NCBI GenBank assembly: GCA_008729055.1
Contig: SDUX01000121.1
Span: forward strand, 1-64,000
Length of the DNA: 64,000 nt
Source of the DNA: Pyropia haitanensis
Lineage: Eukaryota; Rhodophyta; Bangiophyceae; Bangiales; Bangiaceae
Direction: 5' to 3'
The notes under the pieces were generated by a model. That model searched no databases and was not told the DNA's origin. It was given only the letters and a program-made list of their open reading frames with translations. A program made the position numbers and the translations under genes. Positions within the stretch are counted from its first letter, which is position 1, and each line of letters starts with the position of its first letter. This document shows, piece by piece, positions 10,262 through 20,200 of the stretch.

Positions 10262-11686
10262 CGGCACGGTAGCGTTTTTGTGGGGGCCGCCGAGCCAGTC
10301 GCGCGCGTTGCGAACGCGGTGTCCGCGTCGGTGACGCCGTTTGTCTGATGCGGTGCGGCACGACCGCGATTCGGACCGCGACAGCGCGCAAGGCAGCGCC
10401 TGAAGACGTGCGCGGCGCTGTGGGCCTCGCGCGAGTGGTCCATACTGGGAGCGACAGCGCCTGTGCCGCGCCTGGCGACGTTGGTGGGGGTGGGCGCGCT
10501 CTTTGGCCTGGCTTCCCCGAGGTGCGCCGCTGAGATCACAAGTCGGACCTCCGAGCTCAGCCTTCCCGCTAAGGCAACCGGTCAGGTCCTGAGCTTCGTA
10601 CAAGACAGACCGACCGGTGGAGTTGTCCCGTATCCACAGGCTCGGGTCGCATGGACGCACGAGGGCCCGATTTCATCGCACCAATAAAAATCGAGGAGGG
10701 GACGATGCGTGGTGCAACTGATGGATGGGGGCGCGAGCTGTCGACCGCTCTCAGCCGCAGCCTGAATGTAGCGGCGCACAGCGCTCGGGCTTGAAACAGC
10801 ATCAGCCAGTAGAATCTCTGGGATACACAACTTACAGCTGTTTTCCATCGCTGTCAAGCTTCGTGAAAAAATCACTTCAAAACTGGGATAGATGGATACA
10901 TTTAGCAGTGTTATCTCTTGGACGGATGTACTTTGGAACGCGAGGGGACTGCAGATGTCCCACTCTTGGGCTTTCAATTTGTCATGTACGTAAATACTGG
11001 TTTTGGTGTAGATGCTGCGGTGAGGACACTCGCCGGTTGGGGGCGTCTGCCTGCTGCGACAGCAGTGCGCCGAAGCACAAGGGACTGGTAACGGCTACCA
11101 GTGCGCACAGGCCGGCACGCGGCCGCCGGCCAATGGGAGTTGGGTGTCGATAGCGCTAGCGGCTGGCGGCGGGGGGCAGCGGCAACCGGCAGGGGTTGGG
11201 GTTGGTGGCGGGCGGCGGCCGCCGCTGCCGGAGAGGTTGGGGCGGGAGGGGCCGGCGCCCGCCGGCAGCATCAGTCACCGCTGGGTTGGAGCGCGGCGAT
11301 TCGCAGCACTACTGGCCGAAGGGGAGCGTCGACGGCTGCTCGTGCGGTGGCTGCTTCTCCAGTCAGCCGCGGAAGGGGCAATCCCTTGAAGCATGAACGA
11401 ATCAATAAAGGAGACAGCTTGATAAGCCCAACATCTGAGCGAACTTACGTACTTATGGGCGACATCGACTAGAGTCATGAACCTTTGAAGCTGTAACGAA
11501 AATATGACAGCTCGTCGGGGGTTAATCGAGTTTCATTTGTAATGTCCTATTCAAAACTCAGAACGCGTGTGTGCTTGGGACGCGAGCCTATTAACACTGG
11601 TGTGGGTTCGATTCCAGGCATGCGACAGCGAATTTTGCAGGATTTTCAAGGCGATTTGCACAACACGTCGAACGAGTAGTAATATC
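10262..11686. other. Non-coding region upstream of the Fanzor-like gene
   Basis: No recognised gene. This should hold the promoter of the divergent - strand gene ending at 10261. From about 10680 the base composition becomes less GC-rich than the surroundings. Short open frames here show no family motifs. Confidence 0.4.
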
Positions 11687-11732
11687 CCAGTAGTACTACT
11701 GGTGAGTGGTGGCATCCCAGTAGTACTACTGG
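11687..11732. repeat. Tandem pair of perfect 16-bp palindromes
   Basis: The sequence CCAGTAGTACTACTGG occurs at 11687-11702 and again at 11717-11732. The repeat period is 30 bp, and the units differ by one base in the spacer (GTGAG[T/C]GGTGG). Each palindrome could form a cruciform or bind a dimeric protein. Confidence 0.9.
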
Positions 11733-14700
11733 TGAGCGGTGGCATCCGTGAGCCGTGCCACGCGTGAATGCGAGAAGTACAACTCGACTGGATCGTTGCC
11801 AGGTTAACTATTAAGAATTCTTCGATGGAATTGTTTGATGATTTTATCAAGTCCGCACAGTTCCATAGAACACGTTGAAGTTTGGTGTACCCGCGTCCGC
11901 CTCATTGCCCTGTGCCGCGCCCCGCCCTCGTCCCGCCCCCTTGCCGGCCGGCGCCAGCAGTCCACGTCCGAGAAAGGGTTAAGCGCTGCAAGTAAGTATG
12001 GATTGATGGAAGTAAGGTTGGCAACCCACAACCCGCGATGAGGTTACTTGAAGGGTCCAGACGTACTCGTACCTGGATACTCGGTCGCGGGTTGCCGCCA
12101 CGTCGGCACGTTGTCCCATCGTGCACCAAGGTCGTTTCGCTCAGCTCCGTTTTCTCCTCTCGGCAGGCGTCGGCCGGCTCTCCTGTTTGCACCAGCACTC
12201 GCCCAGCACTCCCGGGGCCGCCATTTCTGTCGTCGCCGCGCCAGCGGCGCACCGCCCGGGCAGTGGCGGCGGCGGCGGCCTCGGCGCCCGCACCGGCGGC
12301 GCGGCGGCCGCCGCCCTCCGCCAAATCTGGTGCGTGGCCGCTCTGGGCGCGCGTGGTTGCGCTGCTGGCCGCTTCCGCGCGGCGTTTGTCGCGGGAGGCG
12401 ACGGCTGTAGAGGCGGACCAGGGGGAAGGGGCGCCGAGGGGGGAAGGGGGGGGGGGGGGAGGGGGGGCGGTGACCGTACGCATCGTTGGCGAATGGGTGC
12501 GGGATACGCTGTTGGGAGGGGCGGCGGAGGGGGGGGGGGGGCGGCGCGACGGCGGCGGCGGTGGTGGTGGCGGGGCGGGCGGCGGCGGCGGCGGCGGCCT
12601 TTCTCCGCGGCCGCCTCGGCGTGTCCCTCCGCCACGCGGTGGCGGTGGCGGCCGCGCACGGGGCGGCGGCGGAGGTGGCGGCGGTGGCGGCGACGGCGCC
12701 TGTGGCGGCGGCGTCTGCGGAAGACGCGGCGGCGGCGGTAGCGGGGGCGGCGGCGGCGGCTGGTGCGGCCACGCGCGGGGAGGTACATGGCGGCGCCGCC
12801 GCCGGTGGGGTACCGGCCCGAGGCGGAGGCGGCGGTGGCAGCGGCGGCGGCGGCGGCGGTGGCGGTCGCAGTGGGCCCCGCCGCGGTGGCGGTGGGAGGG
12901 GAGGTCCGTGGAAGTGAGAATGCTGCGGAGGAGTTCCCGCTTCGGGAGCGAGGCGGGGCAGGAGGGGAGGGGAGGGGCGCCGGGGGGGGGATCCGCCTCG
13001 ACGGTGGGAAGGTAGCACAGGCGTTCGAGCATCCACGACAGTAGCGGAGGCCGCTGCCGCCGTCGCCGGCGGCGGACGTATGGGCGGCCTCCCCGGAGAC
13101 GGCGGGGGGGGGCGGCCAAGGCAGGGACCCCTCCCCCCCCTTCCGCGTGAAGCCCCCGTCCCCCCGCGTCGTCGCCCCCCCACCCCCCGCGTCAGCCCCC
13201 CCCCCCCCGCCCGCGTCGCCCCCCCCCCTCCCCCCCGCATCATCTTCCACCCTCCCCTTCTCTCCCACGCCCCCCCCCCTGAACTCCCCCCGCCCCCCCC
13301 CACCGTACCGTCACGGCGCGTCGGCCACGGCCACCACGCACCCTACCCCCACCACGGCCGCTACCCCCCCCCCCATACCACCCACCGCAACACCCCACTC
13401 CGGGTTACGGCCCCCCCGGACCCCGCCCCCGGCACCCGACGGCGCCAGCGCCGCCCCGATGTGCTCGATGGCGGGCGGGGCGGCGGGGGGGGTCGCCGCC
13501 GCCGCGCCGGAGCTCGCCGATGGTCTCGCCGTCGCGGCGGCCGCCCCGCTGGGGACGCCCGCTCGGGAGGAGGAGGTCGCCGCAACGGCCGCGGTGGCAG
13601 GGGCGGTGGAGCGGCTGGCGGCCGCGTCGCCGGCGGCGACGGCGGCCGAGGCAGCCGCCGCGGAGCTCCCGCCGCTCGTCGCCCACCCGCCGGCGCGCCG
13701 GGGGGGGGGGGGCGGGGGGGGGGGGGGGGGGAGGGAATGTGACACGCGGCCGGGGAAGGGCGCCGCCAAGGGGGGGGGGGCGGGCGTGCCGGGCTCCTCA
13801 ACGCTGCGAGGGCGCGGCGAGCGCAAAGACGATGGGGGGGGGGGGGAAAGACGGCCGAGAGCAGAGCTGTGCACGCCCCCCCCCCCCCCCAATGGCCAGA
13901 ACCAGCGATTGCCTTGGTGCAGACAATGCCAGCAGACCAGCCTACGCGGGAGCCTCGTGGCACCGTGAAGTCGGCTCGTCGCACTTGTTGGACACCCGCC
14001 ACACCCCGGGCTCCACAGCGGGACTGGAGGGGTCATGTTCCGATGTACGGCCAAATCCTTTGCTAATATGGACTTGAATCAGCTGGTCCCCTGACGCTTA
14101 GAGGCCACATCCCAGGGGACCAGGGGGGGGGCCGATTCTGTCTTTGAGTCTTTGATTCTTCCGGTAACCGGCCTGCCGAATTATTTGCGGCCGCTGCGCC
14201 GCGGGGGGCGCGGCGTGCCGCCCAAGGCGGGAGAGCGGTCGCGGCCGCTGCGGCACCCTGGCGGGTGCCATCCTCTGTCGGTCGCCCGATGCTGCGCCAC
14301 GACCGCCCTCTCCCCCTCTCCCCGTCCGTGCGTTCGGCGGGCGCCGCTGCGGCGGTGGCGCCCACTCACCGCCGGGGAGCCTCCCCGGCGCCTGCACCGT
14401 GCCGCGCACGGCGGGGGCTACGCGCCCCCTCTCCCGCACTGTCTGCTCTTGCGCGGCCGCCCACGGGCGGCTGCGTTTGCCGCCTCTCCTGTCGGTCGGC
14501 GGCCGCGGCGCGGCGCGTCCGCGCCTGCAGCTGCGCCGGCTGTGCCTGCTCCGCTCCGTCTGGCCTGCGCCCACCGGCTCCCGTGGGGGCGGGGGGCTGC
14601 GGTGCGCGAGCCGACCCCTGCCGCAAGATAAGTGGCGGGGGGCGAGCGTCCGCCGCCGACCGGCTGGGTCGGCAGCGTCCGTTTCTTCTCGCGCTCCCTC

Positions 14701-15110
14701 CCTTCCCACCCAAGGGCATCATCTGCTGCCACGGCATCCCGGGGGTCAAGCGCCCATTGTCTTCTTATCAAGCATCCTTCGACGGGCCTTCCCCGCGGCG
14801 CCCCTTAACGGGCGCGTGCTCAACCGCCTCTGAGCCGTGCCGGCGTACGGGAACAACGTCAACTGGGGCAGCCAACGCCGCCGTTGACCTGTTGCTCCCG
14901 CCGCCGCTACTCGCTTCCAGGCGCGGGCCGCCCGTCTTGGCCGTCTATGCTTGTGTACTGTACCTTTACTTCTCTCTCTCTCCAGTGGGGACGGCTCGGC
15001 CGTTCAACTAGCAGCTTTGGGGGTGCTAGTCTAGCCCACACGGAATTAAATGTCACGTTACTGGCGCGCATCTTCCCCCCGGGCTTCCTACTGGTTACAG
15101 GCAATCCAGG
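11733..15110. other. GC-rich low-complexity region without a confident gene
   Basis: Long open frames exist on both strands, but they are Gly, Pro, Arg or Ala runs created by GGC/CCG repeats and homopolymers (for example 13200-13300 and 13700-13735). One short segment, 12469-12530 (+), reads VTVRIVGEWVRDTLLG, which resembles the first motif of CCA-adding nucleotidyltransferases, but no following DxD motif was found. A stretch at 13490-13690 (+) is Ala/Glu-rich and protein-like, with no recognised family. Confidence 0.4.
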
Positions 15111-15115
15111 GGGGG

Positions 15116-15850
15116 TGTGGCAAGTCGGGTGTCCACAGGGTACCGTAATCAGGGGGGAGGGTTGACGCACAAACCCGTAACCGCAGTGCCAAGACTATGG
15201 CAAGTAAGCGGGACAAAGAAGGATACGTTTAGACCTGACGAGCAGGGAGAAGCGGGGCGAGAACGCCGTCGCGTGCCCAGAAGAGGCACGCGCGCGCCCG
15301 CCGCAACCCTCGATCGGACAGGTCGACCGGGCAGGGTCGACCTGTCCTAAGAAATAAAAGCGAAATCCCTCCAAGACGATAATTGCATGCGAAATTGGTG
15401 AGTACCCCCCGAAAGGGCGTACCACAATCGATAGGTCGATCCTATCGATCGTCACAGGGAGTACTCGATCCAGCTCCCGCGGCCGTCCTCCCCCGGCCCG
15501 GGAGCTGTCCCTCGGGTCGAAGGATCGCCCGCCGGCGCACGCCTTCGACCCAATCACAAGCGACCTAGGGGGGGGGGCTAGCCGCACCCGTGACGCGACC
15601 GTTCGGGCCCGGTGCGCCGCCCGACCCTTTTACAGGGGTCGGGGAGAGGGGTCGCACGACGCCCCCGGCGGGTGTGGCCGCCCGTGGGGCTGCGGCGTGT
15701 GCCGTCCACTGAGTCGTGGACGGCCCCCCGCGTGCCCCCTTAGGCGCACATATGCCATGGGTGTGGCCACCCGCGGGGCTGCAGCGCGCGGCCGTCCACG
15801 GCTGTGGGACGGCCCCCGCGTGCCCCTCCCCTAGGCGTATATATGCCACA
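15116..15850 (-). repeat. 3' LTR of chromovirus 2
   Basis: 735 bp, TGTGG...CCACA. It contains a 13-bp-stem, 6-nt-loop perfect hairpin (15316-15347), a 9-bp inverted repeat around 15427-15449, and two imperfect tandem units of about 89 bp (15671-15759 and 15760-15848). Because the element is on the - strand, the tandem units lie in U3, where enhancer repeats are usual. Relative to the other LTR it has one extra G in the run at 15568-15577 and an A that makes AATAAA at 15353. Confidence 0.95.
15838..15844 (+). promoter_or_regulatory. TATA-like box facing the antisense frames
   Basis: TATATAT sits at the + strand right edge of the LTR, a few bases inside the terminal CCACA. In the element's own orientation it lies at the very start of U3, an odd place for the sense promoter. 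On the + strand it points directly at the antisense open frames from 15859. The motif is nearly symmetric, so its direction is an inference. Confidence 0.35.
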
Positions 15851-15858
15851 TACCCCCC

Positions 15859-16206
15859 GTGTTAGCTTGTCGCCGTCCCATCGGCGACCAGGTTGCCTCG
15901 TCCGTCGCGCTGACGGACGATGCCGGTGCCGCACCGGTGGTGCAGCGGTATGGCGGGGACGATCCCCCTTCGGCAGGCCCGAAGGGGGCGGGCGGCCCTG
16001 CGTCGGCGCGGACGCCGACCAGGTTCCTGCACGCCTGGGGCATATCCCGAGGTCGGCTGCAGGAGGCGTTGCGCGACGGCGCGACGCGGGCGGACGAGCG
16101 CTTGGCCGCGGCCAAGGCGGCGGACAAGGAGGAGCGGGAACAAGGCCGGCAGCGCGCTCGTGCTGCCCACCGCGCGGGGCAGGCAGCGGCACGCGCACAC
16201 GCTTAG
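15859..16206 (+). CDS. Antisense open frame a inside chromovirus 2
   Basis: The frame has no ATG (the listed start is GTG), so a real product would need an upstream exon or a non-AUG start. About 115 residues: a mixed N-terminal part with FLHAWGISRGRLQEAL, then a charged helical tail rich in Ala/Glu/Lys/Arg ending at a TAG. The residue mix and third-base pattern look more like protein than the sense strand does. It ends as frame b, in a different register, becomes protein-like. No family recognised; its position between pol and the 3' LTR, antisense, recalls the extra antisense ORFs of some plant Ty3/gypsy elements such as Retand and Grande. Confidence 0.35.
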   Translation: MLACRRPIGDQVASSVALTDDAGAAPVVQRYGGDDPPSAGPKGAGGPASARTPTRFLHAWGISRGRLQEALRDGATRADERLAAAKAADKEEREQGRQRARAAHRAGQAAARAHA

Positions 16207-16348
16207 CGTGGGTCGTCGGCGGGTCCTGCCCGTGACGCTTGCGCAGGTCGGCGGGATGCCGACCGGCTTAACGCTGGCCGCTTCCGTCGGCGGCCGGCGT
16301 CCGTTCCTCTTCCCGCCCGGGGAGGCGATACACTTCGGGATCCCGTAG

Positions 16349-17206
16349 AGACCGGGGCGGCGGCGGGCGCATCGTCTTCGACCGAGGACGGAAGGGCCCA
16401 CCGCCGGGTCGCCGTCAGGGTCGGCGAACCCTCGTGCGGCTGGGGCGGGCCGTCGTCGACAAGACGACGAGGCGGTGGCGCGTGCTGCGGCGGCTCAGGC
16501 GGCTGCCGCAGCGACGGTAGCGGAACGGGCCGCCGAGGCGGCGGCGGCGGAGCACGCCGCCAATCCTGCTGACGCGGCCCGCGAGCGCGCCAAGGCGTTC
16601 GCTGAGCAGCAGGGGGCAGCCGCGGCGGCTCAACGTCGTTGGGCCGCTAGCGGGGGCGAAGACGCCCCAGGGTCCCCCCGGCAGGGGGGGTCCTCGCGTA
16701 GCCGTGGACGCGGTCGGGGCGGACGTGGTGGCGGTCGAGCGCCACGCACGTCGGCTCGGGGTCGGCCTCCCCTGTCGGGTACGGCGGGGGGGTCGGGTGA
16801 GCGTCCCTCGGCTGGGGACGCTGCCGGGGCGGGGGACTTTGGCAGCCCTCTTCGTGGGAAGAGGGGCCGCCGCGGCAGCGGCTCGGACCCGGGCGCCTCC
16901 AAGAATTACCGGTCGCGCTCGCGTCGTCGGCACAGTCGTTCCGAGGACACGACAAGTGTGTGCCGCGGCCGACGTGAGCGGTCGTCTTCGCTGACGACCT
17001 CGAGCCGTGCGCGGCGGCGGTCTCCGCGGCGCCGTCGTCGTTCACGTCGTTTCGTCCTACGACAGGACGGGTCGGGGTCGACGGCGGAGACGCGGCCCAC
17101 CCGCCGACGGCGAGGTTCGCCGTCGTCGTCCGGTTCAGCGCACCGACGTCGGGCCGGGCGCGGGTCACGCCACGCCTCGCGGTCACTCTGCTACTCGCCG
17201 GCATGA
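16349..17206 (+). CDS. Antisense open frame b, Ala/Glu helix plus RS-rich tail
   Basis: Open from just after a TAG at 16346-16348 to 17206; the same frame is also open from an ATG at 15920 to that TAG. The first clear protein-like part starts at about 16475 with a long Ala/Glu/Arg helix (AERAAEAAAAEHAANPADAA), followed by Gly/Arg repeats and an Arg/Ser-rich region (SRSRRRHSRSEDTTS) such as is found in RNA-binding and splicing proteins. It ends tail-to-tail with pol, overlapping it by 16 bp. No ATG lies in the main part. Function unknown; it could be a captured host fragment, a lineage-specific accessory ORF, or chance. Confidence 0.4.
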   Translation, partial: RPGRRRAHRLRPRTEGPTAGSPSGSANPRAAGAGRRRQDDEAVARAAAAQAAAAATVAERAAEAAAAEHAANPADAARERAKAFAEQQGAAAAAQRRWAASGGEDAPGSPRQGGSSRSRGRGRGGRGGGRAPRTSARGRPPLSGTAGGSGERPSAGDAAGAGDFGSPLRGKRGRRGSGSDPGASKNYRSRSRRRHSRSEDTTSVCRGRRERSSSLTTSSRARRRSPRRRRRSRRFVLRQDGSGSTAETRPTRRRRGSPSSSGSAHRRRAGRGSRHASRSLCYSPA

Positions 17207-20200
17207 TTTCGCTCAAAGCGAAATACTATCGTGGTCCAGACCGGTGGGTGCTCAGCCACCCATAGGTCGGGACTCGCGGGCGAGCGGGGGAAGCACTCCA
17301 AGGGTAACTCCTCGTACTCGAAGCATCGGTTCATGAAGATACTGAACCATTCTTGCGCTTCCCACCGGGGAGCGAGGAGGGTGAGGGCCAATGGAGGGCC
17401 ACTTGCCAGTCGCTCGGCAATCTCCGGGAGGAGCGAGGTCGGGGGGTTCGCCCACGCGTTGTGGGGCGTCCAGTCGTGACTCATCGAGTCACGCCACTCG
17501 GCCCCGGACTCGCACTCCTTGGAGCCGAACCGCTCAAACCTCTTGTTCGCCCGAGTGGCGAACAAGTCGATGGTGTGAGGCCCGTGGAGCTTCTCCAACC
17601 GGTCCACGATTGCTCGGGGAGCCGTCCAGTCCGCCCGCTCCGGTATGTTACGGGGGAAGTTCGTGGGGAATGTACTGCGTAGGTAGTACAGGGGGATGAC
17701 CTCGCCCACCTGCCCGCGCGGGTGGGTCCAGATGAGTCGCGCTTGGACGTGACCGTCGGGCGATTGGTGGAAGGCGATGATGGTTGGCACCCACCTGACG
17801 CTGGGGGTCACCGCGTTCACGCGGGCGTCCGGGTGTGGGAGGCCTTGGCTCTGCGACCTGAGTGTCATCTTAGTTGGTGACCACTCGTACCCCGGCACTT
17901 GCTTGTTCTGGTTCCGCAGGTACCGCAGGACCAAGTGCTTCGGCAGGTCGCCGAGCGGCGTCCACACGTCGTCGTTGCTCTGGTACCCCCACCACCGCAC
18001 CTTGGCTTGGTGCTCCCCATCGACGCATCGATACCCGACGAGCTTGTCGATGAGGTAGTCGTCCATCACGGATGGACGGTCGGACAAGTTCACCTTGTCC
18101 TTGAGCAGGGCATGAGGGGTGGCGTCGGCTTCGCCGGCTGCATCGGGTCTTGGGGCTGGCGTCGCTTGGTCCCATGACACTCTGCTCTCCTCGTCCCCCA
18201 CCTGGACAACGAACGTCTTGTCGTCCAGGTCGACGACAAGGAACGGCCCGTTCGTGGGGCTGGACAACTTGTGCTCGCGTTGGTGTGCCTTCAGGTACAC
18301 GTAGTCGCCGATCTTGACATCCTTGTTCCGGGTGGCAAGGTTCTTGTCGTACGTCTTCTTGTAGCGCTGCTGCGTCTTGCGCAGAGCCTCGGCCACCTTG
18401 GGTATGGTCTTGCGGAGCCGGGCCATGAAGGAGCGCTTGACCGACAAGGGCGAGCCGTCCTTGGTGGTGCCGTGTGCCTGGATAGACACACCGGGTGGCG
18501 GGCTGTGCACCGTGAGGTTCGGGATCCGTCTGGGGATGACCAGCTCGAACGGTGCCACGCCCGTCGATCGATGCGGCTGCGTGTTGTACGCGTACGTGAG
18601 GATGGGTAGGAGCTCATCCCACCGTTGCGGGTTATCCGCAACGTAGTGCCGGAGCTGCTTGACGATGGTGCGGTTGTACCGCTCCACCTGCCCGTTTGTC
18701 TGCGGGTGGTACGGCGTCGACTCCCTTGTCTCAATGCCAAGGGTCCGGCACACGGCGATGAAGAACTTCGACATGAACTGGCTTCCTTGATCCGACAGGA
18801 GCACGTCGGGTGGCCCGTAGCTGGCCACCCATACCTCCACCAACGCCGAGGCTACCGTGACAGCGGTCACCTTCTTCAGGGCGACGCAACGGACGACCTT
18901 GGAGAAGCGGTCGGTGAATGCCAACACGTACTTGTTGCGCGTCAACGAGACAGGCAGCGGCCCGAGGATGTCGACGTTGACTTCCGTCAACGGCTCGGTC
19001 GCCGGGAACAGCCTCATCGGCGCCGTGTGGCGTCGCAACGCAAGCCGGCTCTGTGCACATGCGGCGCACCGCGTGACCACTCCGTAGGCGTCGGTGGCCA
19101 TCGACGGCCAGTAGAACCGGCGCCGCATGGAGTAGTACATCCGGTTCGATCCCGGATGTCCTTCCGTGGTCGGGAAGTGGGCCAAGTGGAGCAACCTCGC
19201 CCGATGCTTGTGCGGGACCACAAGCTGGTCCCCGTCGAGACCCTCTCGGTAGAGCGCGCCGTCCTTCACCGAGAAGTTGGGGGCCTTGCCTGCGGCCATC
19301 TTCTTGCGGATGACCTTGCACAAGGCGTCGGTCGCCTGGTCCGCTACTAGGTCCTCAAACGCGACCGGCGTCAGCCGTACCGCGTGGGTGTACCGCCCCC
19401 TCTGCAAGCTTCTGGCCGTCTCGGCCAGAGCCAAGCATGGGATCTCGTCGTCGAGATCCGAGTCGTCAAGGGCGCCGGTGCGCGTCCGTGACAAGAAGTC
19501 GGGTGCATGATGACTTGCACCAGGCTTGTACAAGACGTCGAAGGTGAACTCGGCCAAGCGGAGGCGCCATCGCATCAACCGGCTGCTTGGGTCGGTGGTA
19601 TTGTAGATCCACCTTAGTGCCTGATGGTCCGTCCGCACCGTGAACTTGTTGCCGTCCAAGAAGTGCCGCAAGGTCAGCACTCCCCACACAAGTCCAAGGC
19701 ATTCGCGTTCCGTCGTGCAGTAGTTCTGCTCGGCCGGCTTCAGCGTGCGGCTGTAGTAGCCCACCGGTTGCAGCTGTCCATCTTCTTGTTCTTGCAACAA
19801 GGCGCACCCGAGCTGGTCCGCGCACGCGTCGACGTCGACCACGAATCGACGGGTGGGGTGCGGGATGGTGAGCACCGGCGGTGTCACCAAGGCTTGTTTG
19901 AGGTCTTCAAACGCCGCGAGTTGTTCTGCCGTTGGTTCAGGCAGATCCGGGCCGACGTCGTTCTTGATCAGCTCGGATAATGGTCTCGCTCTCTTGGCGA
20001 AGTCCTTGACGAAGCGTCGGTAGACGTTGCAGGCGCCGAGGAAGCTCTTCATATGGGTCTTCGTCTTGGGGAAGGTGGCCCGTTTGAGGGCCTCGGTGTT
20101 CTTGTTGTGCACCTTGAGTTGGCCGGGGCAGACCAAGTGACCGAGGTACTCGACTTCTTTCTTGAAGAAGGCACACTTCTCAAGGTTGAGTGTGACGCCT

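Noticed and set aside
10262..10660. Upstream extension of the Fanzor-like frame
   Set aside because: Arg/His/Cys-rich, no family similarity; tandem ATGs at 10261 open an acidic leader that looks like a real start.
11560..11640. tRNA-like T loop GGTTCGATTCC
   Set aside because: The T stem has mismatches and no acceptor or anticodon arms can be paired.
11902..13303. Several long - strand frames of Pro/Arg/Ala
   Set aside because: Low-complexity products of GGC/CCG repeats with no start, domain or consistent strand.
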